A stretch of DNA of 64,000 bases from Rhynochetos jubatus (GCA_027574665.1 CM050662.1:2572501-2636500), one strand, 5' to 3'. Shown: positions 23,663-36,810, numbered from the stretch's first letter. The notes: a model not told the origin generated them from the letters alone. Made by a program: numbers and translations.

Positions 23663-26134
23663 ATGGGCGTGTGCTGGGGGCCCGTGGTGCGGGTGCTGGT
23701 GCTGCAGGCGGCCTGGGCGCTGGGCAGCGGGCCGGTGCGCTACTCGGTGCCGGAGGAAGCCAAGGCCGGGACGGTGGTGGGCCGTCTGGCGCAGGACCTG
23801 GGCCTGGAGGCGGGCGAGCCGGAGGCGCGGCGGCTGCGGCTGGTGGCGCAGGGCCGGCGGGCGAGCGTGGAGGTGAGCGGGGCGAGCGGGGCGCTGGTGG
23901 TGAGCTCGCGGCTGGACCGGGAGGAGCTGTGCGGGAAGAGCGCGCCGTGCGCCCTGCGCCTGGAGGTGCTGGTGGAGCGGCCGCTGCGCGTCTTCCACGT
24001 GGAGCTGGAGGTCACCGACATCAACGACAACGCGCCGCTCTTCCCCGCCGCCCGCAAAAACCTCAGCATCGCGGAATTCACAACGCTGCCGGGGTCGCGG
24101 TTCCCGCTGGAGGGCGCGTCGGATGCGGATATCGGAGCCAACGCGCAGCTCTCCTACACACTTAGCCCCAGCGAGCACTTCATGCTCGATGTTAAATCCT
24201 CTGATGAAAATCGGAAATCTCTATTCCTGGTGCTCACGAAACCACTGGACCGCGAGACAATGCCTTTGCACCGGTTGGTGCTGATGGCGAGTGACGGTGG
24301 CCGGCCGTCGCTGACGGGGACGATGGAGCTGGTGATCTCGGTGCTGGATGCGAACGACAACGCGCCCCAGTTCAACCAGTCGGTGTATAAAGTGCAGCTG
24401 CTGGAGAGCGCGGCGGAGGGGACGTTGGTGAGGTGCTTAAGTGCCACGGATCCAGACGAGGGTCTCAATAAGGAGTTTTCTTACAGCATCATCAGCTCTG
24501 TTCCTGCGGGTAACAGAGATCTGTTCACCATTGATCCAAGATCGGGCGAGATCCGGCTCACGGGCGCTCTGGACTTTGAAGAGGTCCGCCTGCACGAGTT
24601 GCAAATCGAAGCGAGAGACAAAGGGACGCCGCCGCTGTCGGGTCACTGCAGCGTGGAGCTGGAGGTGCTGGACGTGAACGACAATGCGCCGGAGGTGTGG
24701 GTGACGTCGCTGTCGGTGCCGGTGCCCGAGGACGCGGCGGTGGGGACGGTGGTGGCGCTGCTGAGCGTGTCGGACCGGGACTCGGGGGCGAACGGGCGGG
24801 TGCGGTGCGCGGTGTGGCCGGCGGCGCCGTTCGGGCTGGTGGCGACGTTCGCGGGCTCGTACTCGCTGGTGCTGCGGGAGGCGCTGGACCGGGAGCGGGT
24901 GTCGGAGTACGAGGTGGAGGTGCGGGCGGAGGACGGCGGGGCGCCGCCGCTGCGCGCCAGCCGCGGGGTGCGCGTGCCGGTGTCGGACGTGAACGACAAC
25001 GCGCCGGCGTTCGCGCAGGCCGTGTACACGGTGCTGGCGCGGGAGAACAACGCGGCGGGCGCGGAGCTGGCGCGGCTGTGGGCGCGGGACCCGGACGAGG
25101 CGGGCAACGGGCGCGTGAGCTACTCGTTGGCGGAGGGCGGCGTGGGGGGCGCGGGGTCGGGCGGCGGGTGGCGTCCGGCGTCGAGCTACGTGTCGTTGGA
25201 GGCGGAGAGCGGGCGGCTGTGGGCGCTGCAGCCCTTGGACTACGAGGAGCTGCAGGTGCTGCAGTTCGAGGTGCGTGCGGTGGACGCGGGGGAGCCGCCG
25301 CTGTGCGGCAACGCCACGGTGCAGCTCTTCGTGGTGGACGAGAACGACAACGCGCCGGCGCTGCTCCCGCCGGCCGGCGGCGGGCCGGGGCCCGGGGCCG
25401 CGGGCGGAGTGGAGGCGGGCCCGGTGTCGGGGCCGGCCTCGGGGGTGTTGTGGGCGTGGGCGGCGTGGGGGGCGCCGGCGGGGCAGGTGGTGGCGAAGAT
25501 CCGCGCGGTGGACGCGGACTCGGGCTACAACGCGTGGCTGCGCTACGAGCTGTGGGAGCCGCGGGGGAAGGGCGCGTTCCGCGTGGGGCTGTACAGCGGC
25601 GAGGTGAGCACGGCGCGGGCGCTGGAGGAGGCGGACGGCCCGCGGCAGCGGCTGGTGATCGTGGTGCGGGACCACGGGGAGCCGGCGCGCTCGGCCACGG
25701 CCACGCTGAGCGTGTCGCTGGTGGAGGGCGCCGAGGCGGCGCTGGCGGCCGCGGGCTCATCGTCATCGTCGTCGGGGCCGGGGCTGCGTCCGGCGGCGGG
25801 TGCGGAGGGCGGTGCTGCCGCGGCGGCCGCGACGAACGTGTGGCTGGTGGTGGCCATCTGCGCGGTGTCGAGCCTGTTCGTGCTGGCGGTGGTGCTGTAC
25901 GTGGCGTCGCGGTGGGCGCCGCGGGCGGCCGTGCTGTCGGGGCCCGGGCCGGCGACGCTGGTGTGCGCCAGCGAAGTGGGGAGCTGGTCGTACTCGCAGC
26001 GCCAGAGCCGGAGCCTGTGCGTGGCGGACGGCGCGGGCAAGAGCGACCTGATGGTTTTCAGCCCCAACGTCCCGCCGCCGCCCGGCCCCGCGGCGAAGGA
26101 GACGCAGCCGGAGCCGCCCGCTCTGCTGGACACG
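23663..26134 (+). CDS. PCDHA: Protocadherin alpha variable exon C
   Basis: A complete 824-codon variable exon of the same design as B: signal peptide, EC1-EC6, membrane span and short cytoplasmic part ending at the GTCAGT donor. Only one ATG is available at the signal peptide (MGVCWGPVV), because the six bases carrying the extra ATG in B are missing. EC1 carries FTTLP. The EC2 window (24182-24238, MLDVKSSDENRKS) and the EC3 window (24416-24616, with VRCLSATDPDEGLNKEFSY) are unique in this window of DNA. The N260 sequon is lost (LSATD), while N133, N238 and N550 remain. A Met replaces Thr in LVLMASDGG (24284-24286). EC4 onward is essentially the same as in the other copies. It is preceded by a type I spacer and followed by a type II spacer. 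Confidence 0.96.
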
Positions 26135-26374
26135 GTCAGTGGCCCTCCCCGTCTCGCCTCTCGCCCCTTCCCCCGACACCCCTTCCCCCGCCTCTCCGTC
26201 CTTGTTTGGTCCCCGGCCAGGCGCTCTTGGCAGCCGGGCTCGGTGGCTCCTGGGCGGGTGCCGAAGGATTCGAAAAGAACCTTTGCCTCTGCCAGCGTGT
26301 CCTTGCCGGAACCCCTCGGCTCTTGCAGGGTGGGAGAAAGAAAGAAAGGTATTGCCCCACCGAGCAGCGGTTAG
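26135..26374 (+). other. 5' splice donor (GTCAGT) of exon C and read-through tail
   Basis: GTCAGT follows the ACG codon. The unspliced frame reaches a TAG ending at 26374 and lacks the 15-bp insertion found in B, D and E, as exon A does. Confidence 0.75.
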
Positions 26375-28094
26375 CGTCTGCAGCTGAGCTTTGGTCTTCT
26401 GGTTGTGAGTTGTTCTCCCGTCGCATGACAGCACTGCTGACTGCCATGAGAGTTGCCAGGACTTCATATTGCTGCTGTGTATCTTCTCCACCCAAGCTTG
26501 CTACAGGAGTGCAAGGCATACTGGGTTTTTTGCAGTTATGAGAATCCCCTGAGGCACATTTCCTGCCTCATTACCATTGCTGACTGCTGGTCTTGCTGGT
26601 TTCTTGTGGAAAACTCTGTCCTCCTCCTCTGCTTCTCCTTTGAAAGATTATGTAGTTGGGACTTCAGGTTTTTCTCTCTCCTTGGTGTAATTTATGTGCT
26701 CTGATTCTGACACCAGAGTCATTGTGAAAGTAGGGAAGACATGGTCGACTTTTTCCATATTCTTTCTCAGGGTATGTTTAACCACTGTTGTCAGTTTAAA
26801 GTGTTCAGGCAGAAGAGTGTCACCCAATAAGGTGGGTGTTAGAAATGGGAATTTTCCTTTTTTTTTCTGCTGTGCCCCAGATTTTGGTCTCTGGGTCCTG
26901 GCTGGCCTGTTTTGACGTTCTTCTAATATTTGAATAAGCAACCACATGCTTACCGAAGCCCTGGACATACTATTTTTTATAAAAAAGAACTAACGAAGCA
27001 AAAGAAAAGTGAAGAAAACCCGCACCAAAACAATATCCAAAGCAAATTCTACTACACAGTCGATATCATCTGTTAAAGCGGAGTGCTCATCAGTGGTTGG
27101 GTTGTCACCTCAGGGCATGAAATCAATGACATTGACATTTTGATCTGTCCTGACCTCACCTTTAGAAAGAGTATTGCTCTGGTGTTTGGAACAGTTCCTT
27201 CTGAGATATCTGCGGCATTGTAAAACGCAAAGGGTCAGCTGCAGAGGCTCTGCTAGACACTGTGTATAACCATATACATACCATCTGCATGTGCTTTTTT
27301 ATGGTGGTGTCATTGCTAGGAGAAAAGCTGGCATTAGCCCTGAGCTGGGAATTGAAACTGTAGCATGTTCCTTGAGGTGAATGTGGCAGTGGCGGTGAGT
27401 AGGCCCTGATGTGAAGGTTGACCTTGAACAGCGGGCAGACTTGTCTGAGTGAACTGGAAATTATTGGGAAGACCATGGGCCATGCATAAGAAGACATTAA
27501 TGGGAGATGATCTGTTTGTTTTGACAATAGGCTGCAGAGCTAGAGTCACAAAAAGGCATGATTTGCATTGGAGGGATGTGTCATGGGAAGGGTGATCTTG
27601 ATTGGGGGACAGTCTTGCCTGAGTAAGTGGAGGTGCAAGGTAAAATGTTGACTGTGACATTGGGAAGCACTGGAGAATGTCTTCTTAGTGTGAGATTCCA
27701 TTTCCCAGGGCATGGGAAAGAGGTTGCCAGTAGAAAATGGGATTCTGTTGAAGTTATGAATATATGTCACCAGACACAGACCCTCGTGCTGCTGCCAGAG
27801 TGACGTAGGCGATGTGTTGGTAAGAAGGGCTGAGAGGCAGACTGCTGGATATTGTCTGATGAAGCTTTTAACTCCTGTTTTAGGAAAGATTTTGTGGGAG
27901 CGTAGTGATTCAATCTGGTGTCCTTGTATAGTGGTGGGCATATGTAGCAGCTTCCATAGCCATTCATGTTGTTAAAAAGCCAGCATGGCTTATTTGAAAG
28001 CGCTTTAAAGTAGATTTGAAGAGTAAAAGGATAAAACCAGCCTTGCTAGTGATCAGCCATGTCAGCGTTTGATGGACAGTGTGAGTACCCTGGA
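26375..28094. other. Type II spacer C-D, first part, no gene
   Basis: Sequence departs from type I near 26440. A full-length diverged spacer module runs from about 26560 to 27970, with landmarks GTGTTCAGGCAGAAGAGTG, GGCATGAAATCAATGACATT, CACCTTTAGAAAGAGTATTG and GATTCAATCTGGTGTCCTTG. No coding sequence is supported. Confidence 0.6.
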
Positions 28095-29065
28095 AAACAT
28101 TTGCAATGTACCTATAGTAATGCATGGAGCATCAGGAAGAACCAAGAGGAGCTGGAAGCTTTGGCCCAGTCCCAGAGCTAGAACAGCATTGGCATATGTG
28201 AAACCTGGTGGGATGAGTCCTTTGACTGGTGTGCCATGGTGGACGGTTACAGGCCCTTGTGGAGGGGTAGGCAGGGCAGGTGAGGTGGGTGGGTTGTATG
28301 GTGCTTTCAGTTGGTAACAGCACACTTGAGAGCCTCTGGGTAAGGATTAAGGGAAAAGCAAATAAAGCATGTGTTGTTGTAGGAGTCTACTATTGACCAC
28401 ACAGACAGGACGACCACACTGATGGATTATTTTACAAGGAATCAAGAGATATCTCTAAATCAGCTGCTCTTGTCCTTACGGGTGATTTTAACCACCCAGA
28501 TATCAACGGGGAATATCATGCAGCAGATACAAACAGGACAAGGAAATTTCTGGAGCCTGTTGATGATAACTTCTTGGTGCAGTTCCTAGAATCTGACTAG
28601 AATGGAGGCCTCCTGGTTTTGTTGTTTGCAAACAGAGAGGTACTCCTGGGCAAAATGGTGGTTGGTGGCTGTCTTGGTCACAGTGAGCATGATGTAGTTG
28701 AGTTTCAAATCATTGTTGATAGGACAACAACTGCCAGCAAAACTCTGACCCTGGTTATCGGGAGAGCAGACGTGGGGCTGCTGATGAAGCTGGTTAGTAA
28801 GTTCTCCTGGGCATTTGTTTTTGAAGGTATTGGGGTTCATGAATGCAGGTCACTTTTTAAGAGCCCTCTGTTAAGAGTGCAAAAGTAGGCAATTCTAGAG
28901 TTTCAGAAGTCAAGCAAGTGGGGCTGAAGGGTGGCTTGGCTGAGCACGGGTCATGTAGAACTCAGGCAGAAAAGGAAAGTGTACAGACATTGGAAGTGAG
29001 GACAGGTGACACGGAAGGATTACAGAGATGGTGCTTGCCACTGTAGGGACAAAATTCATTTGGCC
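28095..29065 (+). mobile_element. CR1 LINE fragment, endonuclease part of ORF2
   Basis: The broken translation gives CETWWDESFDWCAMVDGYR near 28195, GDFNHPDI near 28480, then VVGGCLGHSEHDVVEF near 28660 and a KRKVYRHWK-like stretch near 28970. These are hallmarks of the CR1 ORF2 endonuclease and the segment after it. Stops and frameshifts make it dead. It is a different CR1 insertion from the one in type I spacers. Confidence 0.85.
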
Positions 29066-30442
29066 TCAGGTGACAGTTCCCCAGGCATTATTTACTGACT
29101 TATTATTGTTGCTGACTGCAGACCATGCTGGTATTTAGTGTGGTATGTTGTGGAAGTCTCTGTCCTCTTCCTCTTTGATTGTCCATTGGAGGAGATGTGA
29201 TTCAAGGTGATAATTTGTTTCAATATTCGTATCAACAGCCACACTGTTTCAAAAGCCCTGGAAATCTTCTTTTCTTCAAAGAAAAAACAAACATACAAAC
29301 CCCAGAAACACTAGAAACACATACCTGCCCCTCCTTGAGAAAACCCAAACCCAGTTCTCCTATACAGTGGATGTCATCCGTCATGGTGGTGTGCCTGTCA
29401 GCCTTTTGGTGTTTCTCTCAGTGCATGAAATCAATGCCATTGCCATCAGAGCTGTCCTGATATCACCTTTAGAAAGACTCTTGCTGCCAGGTCTGCTACG
29501 TTTCCATCCGAGATAGCTGAAGCTTTGCCAAACATGAGGGGTCAGCAGCTGAGAGTGTGCTTCCTCTAAACAAGGTCATGGTTCATGGTGACCATTGGAC
29601 TTCAGGGTTTTCTGTCCCCGTGGTGCAATTTCTTAATTTTGATTCTTCCTCCAGGGTCATTGTGACAGTGGAGAGGTGGTGTGGGCTTTTTCCTGTGTTC
29701 TTTTTTGAGTATGTTATTACTCTGTTTAGTAGTATGAAGCATTCAGGGCGAGGGATGTGAGCCAAAGTAGGTTTCAGAAATGAGAATTTTGTTTTTCTTC
29801 TCCTGTCCCCACCCAAACCATGTTACATACTTCTGTTCCTGGCTAGAGAAGTGGCATGATATGATGTACACTGTTTTTTTTGATGGTCTTTCAATATTTC
29901 TACCAGCATTGACAGCCGTGTGGAAGACCCGTAAACCTCCTTTTAAAAACAACAAACCCAAATTGTCCTACCCATCTGCCCTGCATCTGATGTCATCCGT
30001 TCCGGTGCCGTGCTCGTCAGCACTTGTATTCTTCTCTCACAGAAGGGAGCCCATGCCTACAGCCATTAGAGTGCTCCTAACACTATTTCTTTGAAGAGAT
30101 GTGTAGCATTTCAGCTGTGTAACAGTTCCATTTGTGAAAGCTGAAACTTTTCTCGAAACACGAAGGCTCAGCTACAGAGACGCTGCTGAACACAGTGTGT
30201 ACGATGTCATTTGTATGGTTTTTCTGCTGCTGTCATAATGGGAACGGTTGCAGACTTGCATTCGTGGCCTGAGAAGTGGCATGACTTAAGCTGGCTTGAT
30301 ATGATGTTCTTTCAATATTTGCATCAGCAGCCACACCCTTACGAAAGCGCCACAAACCTTCCCTTGAAGAAAAAAAATCCCAACCAATAAACAAACAAAC
30401 GAAAAAGCCCTGATAATGAAACCCTAACCCCCAGTTCTCCCA
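29066..30442. other. Type II spacer C-D, repeated short modules, no gene
   Basis: Two and a half diverged spacer modules lie head to tail: about 29085-29560, 29580-30240, and one starting near 30240 that is interrupted by CR1 at 30443. Each repeats the TCAATATT-CAGC-GCC run and a GATGTCATCCGT-like run. No gene is supported. Confidence 0.6.
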
Positions 30443-30978
30443 CAGAATCACAGACTGGTTTGGGTTGGAAGGGACCTTAAAGACCATCTAGTTCCAACCC
30501 CCTTGCCATGGGCAGGGGCACCCTCCAGTAGACCAGGTTGCTCCAAGCCTCATCCAGCCTGGCCTTGAACACTTCCAGGGATGGGGCACCCACAGCTTCT
30601 CTGGGCAACCTGTCCCAGTGCCTCCCCACCCTCTCCGGGAAGAATTTCTTCCTGATGTCCAACCTAAATCTACCCCCTTCCAATTTAAAACCATTACCTT
30701 TTGTCCTGTCGCTACAGGCCCTTGTAAAATGTCCCCTCCAGGATTCCTGTAGTCCTCTTCAGGTATTGGAAAGCTGCTGCAGGGTCTCCCTGGAGGCTTC
30801 TCTTCTCCACACTGAGAAAACCCAACTCTCTCAGCCTTTCTTCATTGGAGAGGTGCTCCAGCCCCCTGATCATCTTCACGGCCTCCTCTGGACTCACTCC
30901 AACCGTTCAATATCTTTCTTATGCTGGGGACCTCTGAGCTGGATGTAGAACTCCGGGTTGGGTCTCATGAGAGCTGAG
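30443..30978 (-). mobile_element. CR1 LINE 3' fragment, minus strand
   Basis: The + strand starts with AGAATCACAGACTGGTTTGG, the reverse complement of the CR1 3' end. The minus strand encodes CR1 ORF2 C-terminal remnants such as RFRLDIRKKFFPERV and LREAVGAPSLEVFKARLDEA-like residues. It interrupts a spacer module that resumes after 30978. Confidence 0.92.
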
Positions 30979-33900
30979 TAGCTGGGAATCAATGTCATGT
31001 GTTACATCAGGGTTCTTGTCAACATTTGGGTGGTTATCTCACAGCATGAAATCACTGCCATTGCCATTTAGAGCTGTCCTGACATCGACTTTAGATAGTC
31101 TGCTGGAAACTGTCTGTACGGTACCATCTGTATGGGGTTTTGTTCTGGTGCTCTCATTGCTGTGAAGGGTCTGCAAAGAGTGAGGCCTGCGGTGGTACAT
31201 GAAAGTGTGATGTCACAGACGTGAATGTGACAGTGGCACTGAGTAGGGCCTGGGCATCTCCTGATGTCACGGGTGATGTTGAGCAGTGGGAATACCTGTC
31301 TGAGGGAACTGGGAATCCTTGGGAAGGCCAGGGACCATGTCCTAAGAAGACAGGAATGGGAGGTGATGTGCTTGTCTTGAGAAGGCATGTCCCAGACTGG
31401 GGAATGGAGGATTCCTAAAGGAAAGCATGAGGGAGGATGTGCATGGAGTGTTCTTGCTCAGCATCCTCTCTCAGGTTCCCAAGAATCTGGACTTTGAGGC
31501 CTTCTGGATCTTGAGATAGGTCCATGGTATTCAAATGCATACAGTGTCCTTTGAGTTTATGAATACCTCCCACTAGAGACAGTTCCTTGTGCTGCTGCCT
31601 GCCTGCCGTAGGAAATGTGTTGGTAAGAGGGAGTGACGTGCAGGCTGCTGCATGCTGTCTGATGAGTATTTTAGCTGCTGTTTTGAGACAGATGTTGTGG
31701 GAGAGTAGCTCTTCAGTCTGCTGTCCTTGTGTAGTGGTGGGCATCTGTAGTAGGTTCTGTGCCACTGATCTTGATGTGATGGTTCCTCACTCCTCAGGCA
31801 GGATTTAGAAGGGCATATTGTGAGGTGGGTGTAACCTTTGTGCTCTTCACTTCCGCTACTTGTGCACTCTCAAATTCAGCTGTGGTAGAGATGGCAAGTC
31901 CTGTTCTTCTGTGTTGCTCATTCTCCTGGCTGGGATATACACATCTCCAGAGCAGCCCAGCTCTTCTTTTCCATGGTACAAATTGTCCCACCTAGCTTAG
32001 ATCGTGAGTGCACTTGTGCTTCAGCCCTTGGTGTGCTTCTCTCAAAGACAAAAAAAAGGTGTGGCCTGGGATCAGAGCTGTGACAGCTCTCATCACAGAA
32101 TCTTTAACAACTCTAACATGCAGCTGTATGGTGTTCCCATCTGAGATTGCAGAAAAGGCACAAAGCAATCGGGGTGAAGTTCACGTGGCTGAGAAGAGCC
32201 TGCCAGACACTGTGTGGCTTTGCGTCCCTCCCTGTATTCTCTGTGCTGATTGTCAGTGAAGGTGGGTATGTGCAAAGGCCTGGATCACCTGCAGAGTGGG
32301 GTTTAGAGCTGGGCATGTTGTTGGGGTCGAGCAAAGTGAGTCCTTTGACAGTGATCCTGGAAGTGGTACCGTGTAGGGCCTGGGCATGTGTCAAAGGTAG
32401 CAGGACTTTGAGCAGGTAAGTGTCTTCCCTGAGGGCAATGGAGATGCTGTGTCGAACATGAGCTGTGTCACTGATGAAGGAGTGGAGGATGTCTGCTTAG
32501 CTGTGGAGATGCCATTTCCCAGGGCTTGGGACAGAGGATGCCAGGACAAAACCTTGGGAAGAGCCCCAGTGCACAGGGCTGCTTGCCTGGGATCCTCTCA
32601 GGACCTGCAGGAGTTCCGCATGTTTTTGCACCCTGGTATTCTCTGTGTCATTACTGCATGTGCAGATAAGTGCCATATGTGCCTTCAATCTGTTGGGTTT
32701 TTTGTGTGGGATTGTTTGTCAAACAGAAGCTATTTGAACTTTGGATGATACTGCCAGCCTTCTCTGAACCACTCCTTTGCTAGCCCTCTACTCTTAGTCT
32801 TGATGGGGAGTGGGAGAGGTGCTCTCCATCTTCAAGAGGTTGGCAGACCTTGCCTTTCAATACAGTGGAATGGGATTCTTTGTTTGTCTTCTCCTACCAA
32901 GTCTTCCACCTTTTGTTTTTTCTCCTCTCTCTGTGACAATGTGTTGGTATCAGTGAGTGACATGCAGGTTGTGAATTTTGGCAGCTGTCAGGTTGCAGTT
33001 TTGGGAAGTTAGCCACCAGTGTGGGGGGTGTCTTTTCCAGTCTCCTGAGCTGAGGTTGGCATGGAGAGAATGTCCTTAGCCTTCAGGTGTCCGTCCTGCT
33101 TCTCCTGTGACAGAGTGCATAAGGGAGCACTGCACACTGTCCAGTGGTTGGAAGGCTTTTGCAGAATGTGGGTCATTTTTCCTGTCAATCTTCACCAGAT
33201 ATCTCTGATAACATTAAGGGAAAATGTCCCTTAGAACCAATTCCCTCCGCTGAAAATGTGTCTGTCTTTGAAGAAGCAACCCCTGGTGCTACAGGTAAGT
33301 TGCTCGCACTGGAGAAGGTTGAATGGGAGAGACAGGTGTACTTTTCTTCCTGTTTAGTTGTGGTATCTTCATCTTGGATTGACCAAATGTGTCCTGGATT
33401 GGGAGTTTGACTCAATGATCCTTATGGGTCCCTTCCAACCTGACATATTCTATGAATCTATTATTGGACCAGCAAAGCACCAGTGTTTCCTCTCATTCCT
33501 TTCTTGCTGCTTCCAGGCACAGCCTGAGCAGGAGGCAGCAAGAGAGGGATGGAGGAGGGACCCTAATGTGTTTCTCTGAGTGGATGTGCTGGGAGTGGAG
33601 GGGATGCTCTCAGTGAAAAGGCCATGGTGGTTCCTTCGTGGGTTTTGATGGGTGGATGATGCTAATGAGTGAGAGGTATTTTTTGGGGAGAAATTCCCCT
33701 GGGTACAGGGTCCCTGCAGTGTTGTTCTGACTGTGCAGGCCTGCCTGAAAGGCAAATCCACAAGTCTCCTTTCATCATGCAGATGGAAAATGAGACTGGA
33801 GGAATGGCTTGTCATTGATGTACATGAAGAGTGGTCAGGATCTGCAGTTGTCATGTGCTTTTTCTGCCTTCTCGGGGGATTGTCATGCTGGGCTGTGGGG

Positions 33901-34628
33901 AGTTTGAGTTCCCAAAGGAAAGACTGCCGTGGGTTGCCTGGGCTCTGTGGACCTTTTTGCACTGATGTCCAAGTACCTTGGGCTTGTGTTTGAGAGGGTG
34001 GTGGATTCTGTTCTGGTGTAGAAGAACTGTTCTTTGCCATCTGGTTGCCTTTCTCTGTTAACTGATGTGTGCTTGGGAGGACTGGAGGCTGAAGAGTGTG
34101 GCCTTCTTCCTGATGGGAGGGGAAGAAGCCTCAGGTGCATGGATCAGATGAAAGCAGGAAGGTTGTTCTCTGTCCAAAGGGATTGAAAGTGATAGGGAAG
34201 AGGAATGACAGCTCTTTCCAAATGCCACTGTTTCTTTTCTGAATAAGCGTCCAGTGATGGTACAGGTAAGTTACTCATACCTAAAGAAGATATGTTTTGT
34301 GAGACAGATGAAGGTTTGTTCCTGTTGGGTCATGGTATCTTTATGTTGGATCAAGACAATGATGCCTGTATTATAATGCCAGTAAGTTTGAACCACCAAA
34401 GCACCACGGCCGGCTCTCATTCCTTTCTTGCTGCCTGTGGACATTGTGTGATCAGGTGGAGCAAGCGTGGATGGAGGAGGGACCCCAGTGCGTTTCTCGT
34501 AGTGGATGTGCTGGATGTCAAGGGGATGTTCTCAGTGAAAATGCTGTGCCGTTAACCTTCCTGGCTTTTGTTTGGCTGTGTGATGTGTGGCTCATGCTGG
34601 TCAAGGAAGGGTGTCCTATGGGGACTAG
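30979..34628. other. Type II spacer C-D, middle part, no gene
   Basis: The interrupted module resumes (GCATGAAATCACTGCCATTG near 31045) and runs to about 31850. From there to about 33770 the sequence parallels the type I spacer at 6100-8020. The 33800-34150 part belongs to the second module family. A small CR1 tail sits at 33392-33458. No coding sequence is supported. Confidence 0.6.
33392..33458 (+). mobile_element. Short CR1 3' tail fragment
   Basis: TTTGACTCAATGATCCTTAT, GGGTCCCTTCCAACCTGA and ATTCTATGAAT match the last bases of CR1 elements, which end in ATTCTATG-like repeats. It is absent at the matching place in type I. Confidence 0.7.
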
Positions 34629-34953
34629 AAGGAGGTTGTAGTGAGGTGGATGTTCGTCCTCCAAATAACAAGTGAGAGGACAAGAGGAAACAGCCTCATA
34701 TTGTGCCAGGGGAGGTATAGATTGGATATTCGGATTGAATATTAAGAAAAATTTCTTCACTGAAAGGGTTGTCAACAATTGGAATGGCCTTCCCAGAAAA
34801 GTGGTTGAGTCACCATCCCTGGAGGTATTTAAAAGAGGTTTAGATGTGGTGCTTAGGGACATGATTTAGTGATGGAGTTGGTGGTGTTAGGCTAAGGGTT
34901 GGACTGGATGATCCTAAAGATCTTTTCCAGCCTAAACGATTCTATGATTCTCT
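34629..34953 (+). mobile_element. CR1 LINE 3' end fragment, plus strand
   Basis: The translation contains [20 protein letters not shown] and [15 protein letters not shown], the C-terminal end of CR1 ORF2. The DNA ends with AACGATTCTATGATTCT, the CR1 terminal repeat. Confidence 0.92.
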
Positions 34954-35544
34954 GACTAATACCCCTGGATAGGGAGGTTCTTGGTGTGGTGTTGTGGCAG
35001 CTCATACCTGTCTGAAAGGAAAACCAAGAGCTTGACGCTCATTGTGCAGGTGGAAAATGAAGCCAGAATAATCAAAGTGCATGAAGAGTGCTTGAAAGCT
35101 GTGGTTGCCCCATGCATTTTCTGCCTTTGTGGAGGATTGTCATGCTGGGCTGTGATGGGTTTGAGTTCCCAAATGAAAGACTCCCTTGCAGTCATCGTTT
35201 AGACTCATTAGAGCCTGCTTGCGCAGATGTCCAAGTACCTGGGGCTTGGGCTTGTGTCTGAGATGGTTGTAGATTCTGTTCTGATGTAGCAGAGCTGTTC
35301 TTCGCCATCTGATTGCCTTTCTCTGTTATTTGTTGGGTCCTGGAGTGCACTAGAGACTGAAGAGTGTGGCCTTCTTCCAGAAGGGAAGGGGAGGTGCAGA
35401 GGCAGACTGTTTGTCTTGCACAGACCAAAGGAAAGCCGGAAGGCCGTTGCTATCCAGAAGCATGGAAGCCTAAATGAAGGGGAATGAGAACTCTTGCCAA
35501 AGGGCGTGTCTGTGATTGATGTTGACTGTACTGTAGCATATGGA
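34954..35544. other. Type II spacer C-D, second copy of the second module family, no gene
   Basis: Related to 33800-34150 and to 8460-8870 of type I (landmarks ATGTCCAAGTACCTGGG and GAGTGTGGCCTTCTTCCAGA). No gene is supported. Confidence 0.6.
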
Positions 35545-36600
35545 ACATAGTTTGGTAAAGGGGAAAAAGAAAAGAAGAGACAAAAATGGAAGGAGAAGAG
35601 AATTGGAGGCAAGATTAGGGCAGGACACACCAGGGAAGAAAAAAGAAGAGAAAGAAAAGAAGAAGGAAAAAGGAGAGATAAAAGCAAGGGGAAGGAAGAG
35701 AGACAACAGAAGAGAAAGGAAGAAGTAAAGAACGAGGAAGGAAGCAGGAAAGGAAGGAATCTGTGCAAGCAAAATGAAGCAAGGGAGAATATGAAAAGTA
35801 CGAGAGCAAGCACTGGAGAGAAAGAAGATAGAGAAAGGAAGAAATGATCGACGAGTGCACTAGCATGCACCGACACTATCACTGTAGACAGGAAAGAGGG
35901 CAGGAGAGAGAGAGGGAAAGAAATAAGAAGGAAGAAGAAAGAAAATGGGGGAAAAAAACCCCAAACCAAAAAACAGACCACAACCAAGAAAGGAAGGACT
36001 GCAGCAAGAAAGTCATAAAGAAAGGAGGATGGGGATGAAGAGAAAGAAAGGAAGGTGGAAAAGGAGACTACCAGGGTGCATGACGCTTTCTCTAGTCACT
36101 GGACGGAGTTGGTTCCTAACAGCCTCCCTCTTGGTCAGAGTGCCGCGCTCGGAGCGGTTGTCCTTTATTAGCGCTGATGCCCCGTATTAGCGCTCACGGC
36201 TCTGTCTTTGATGGTCGCCGCCAAGGCCCCCGAGTGAGACTGGTGAGCAGGCAGCGGGGTACGGAAGAGAGAAGGATGGAAAGGGAAAGGAAAGGGGTGT
36301 AAAGAATCCTGAACAGCAGGACATGAAGAAAGGGAGAAGAAAAAGAAGAAGGAGATGGAAGAGAAGAAAGAAGAAAGAGGAGGAAGAAAGTGAAGAAATT
36401 AGACAAGAAATAATGTGGGAAAGAGAAAGGAAGAAAAAGAAACGATGAAAAAGGAAGGATTGAAGGAAGCAAAACACAAGAAATACAAGGAATAAGGGAA
36501 GAAATGGATGTATGCAAGCGAGGAGCAAGCAATAAGGAAAAAGTAAGAAGAGAAAGAAGGAGGAGAACGGGAGGAAGAGAGGACGGAGGCGATGTGCGAG
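35545..36600 (+). repeat. Purine-rich tract upstream of exon D
   Basis: AG-rich tract with irregular GAAG, GAAA and GGAAG units, split by the GC-rich block at 36066-36247. Unlike type I, it has not expanded into a long GAAA array and carries no LTR, so it probably shows the ancestral state. Confidence 0.75.
36066..36247 (+). promoter_or_regulatory. Conserved GC-rich block upstream of exon D, diverged form
   Basis: Shares ACTACCAGG, GGTTCCTAAC, two TTAGCGCT copies (near 36168 and 36187) and GATGGTCGCCGCC with the block before B, C and E, although flanks differ. It ends in a donor-like CTG-GTGAGC at 36243. Confidence 0.45.
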
Positions 36601-36612
36601 GCGGCAGAGTAG

Positions 36613-36626
36613 CACACGGTGTCGCT
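36613..36626 (+). promoter_or_regulatory. Promoter CSE / CTCF-like CGCT box of exon D
   Basis: CACACGGTGTCGCT, forward orientation, about 185 bp before the start codon. The DNA just upstream lacks a segment of about 40 bp that B, C and E have (GGTCCGGGGCGCGGGCGGTC region). Confidence 0.75.
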
Positions 36627-36810
36627 GCAGGCTCAGAAACGGCGGCGGAGCGGCGAGGCGGCTCCGCCCCGGTACGGCGGAGAGCCCGGCTGTGAGCACG
36701 GCGGGGGAGGGGGTGGGGGCGGTCGGGAGAGAGAGCCGGTGCGTGCGGGCGGCGGCGGGGAGCCGTGCGGGGCCCGAGCGGGCCCGGTGGCGGCGGCCGC
36801 GGTGGTGGCG

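Noticed and set aside
28619..28888. Small spacer ORFs such as 28619-28888 or 4550-4858 as host genes
   Set aside because: They are remnants of CR1 ORF2 with stops and frameshifts on both sides.
36592..36612. Seven-codon upstream ORF before exon D (and 61235-61255 before F)
   Set aside because: It ends directly before the CSE, so it is likely upstream of the transcription start.
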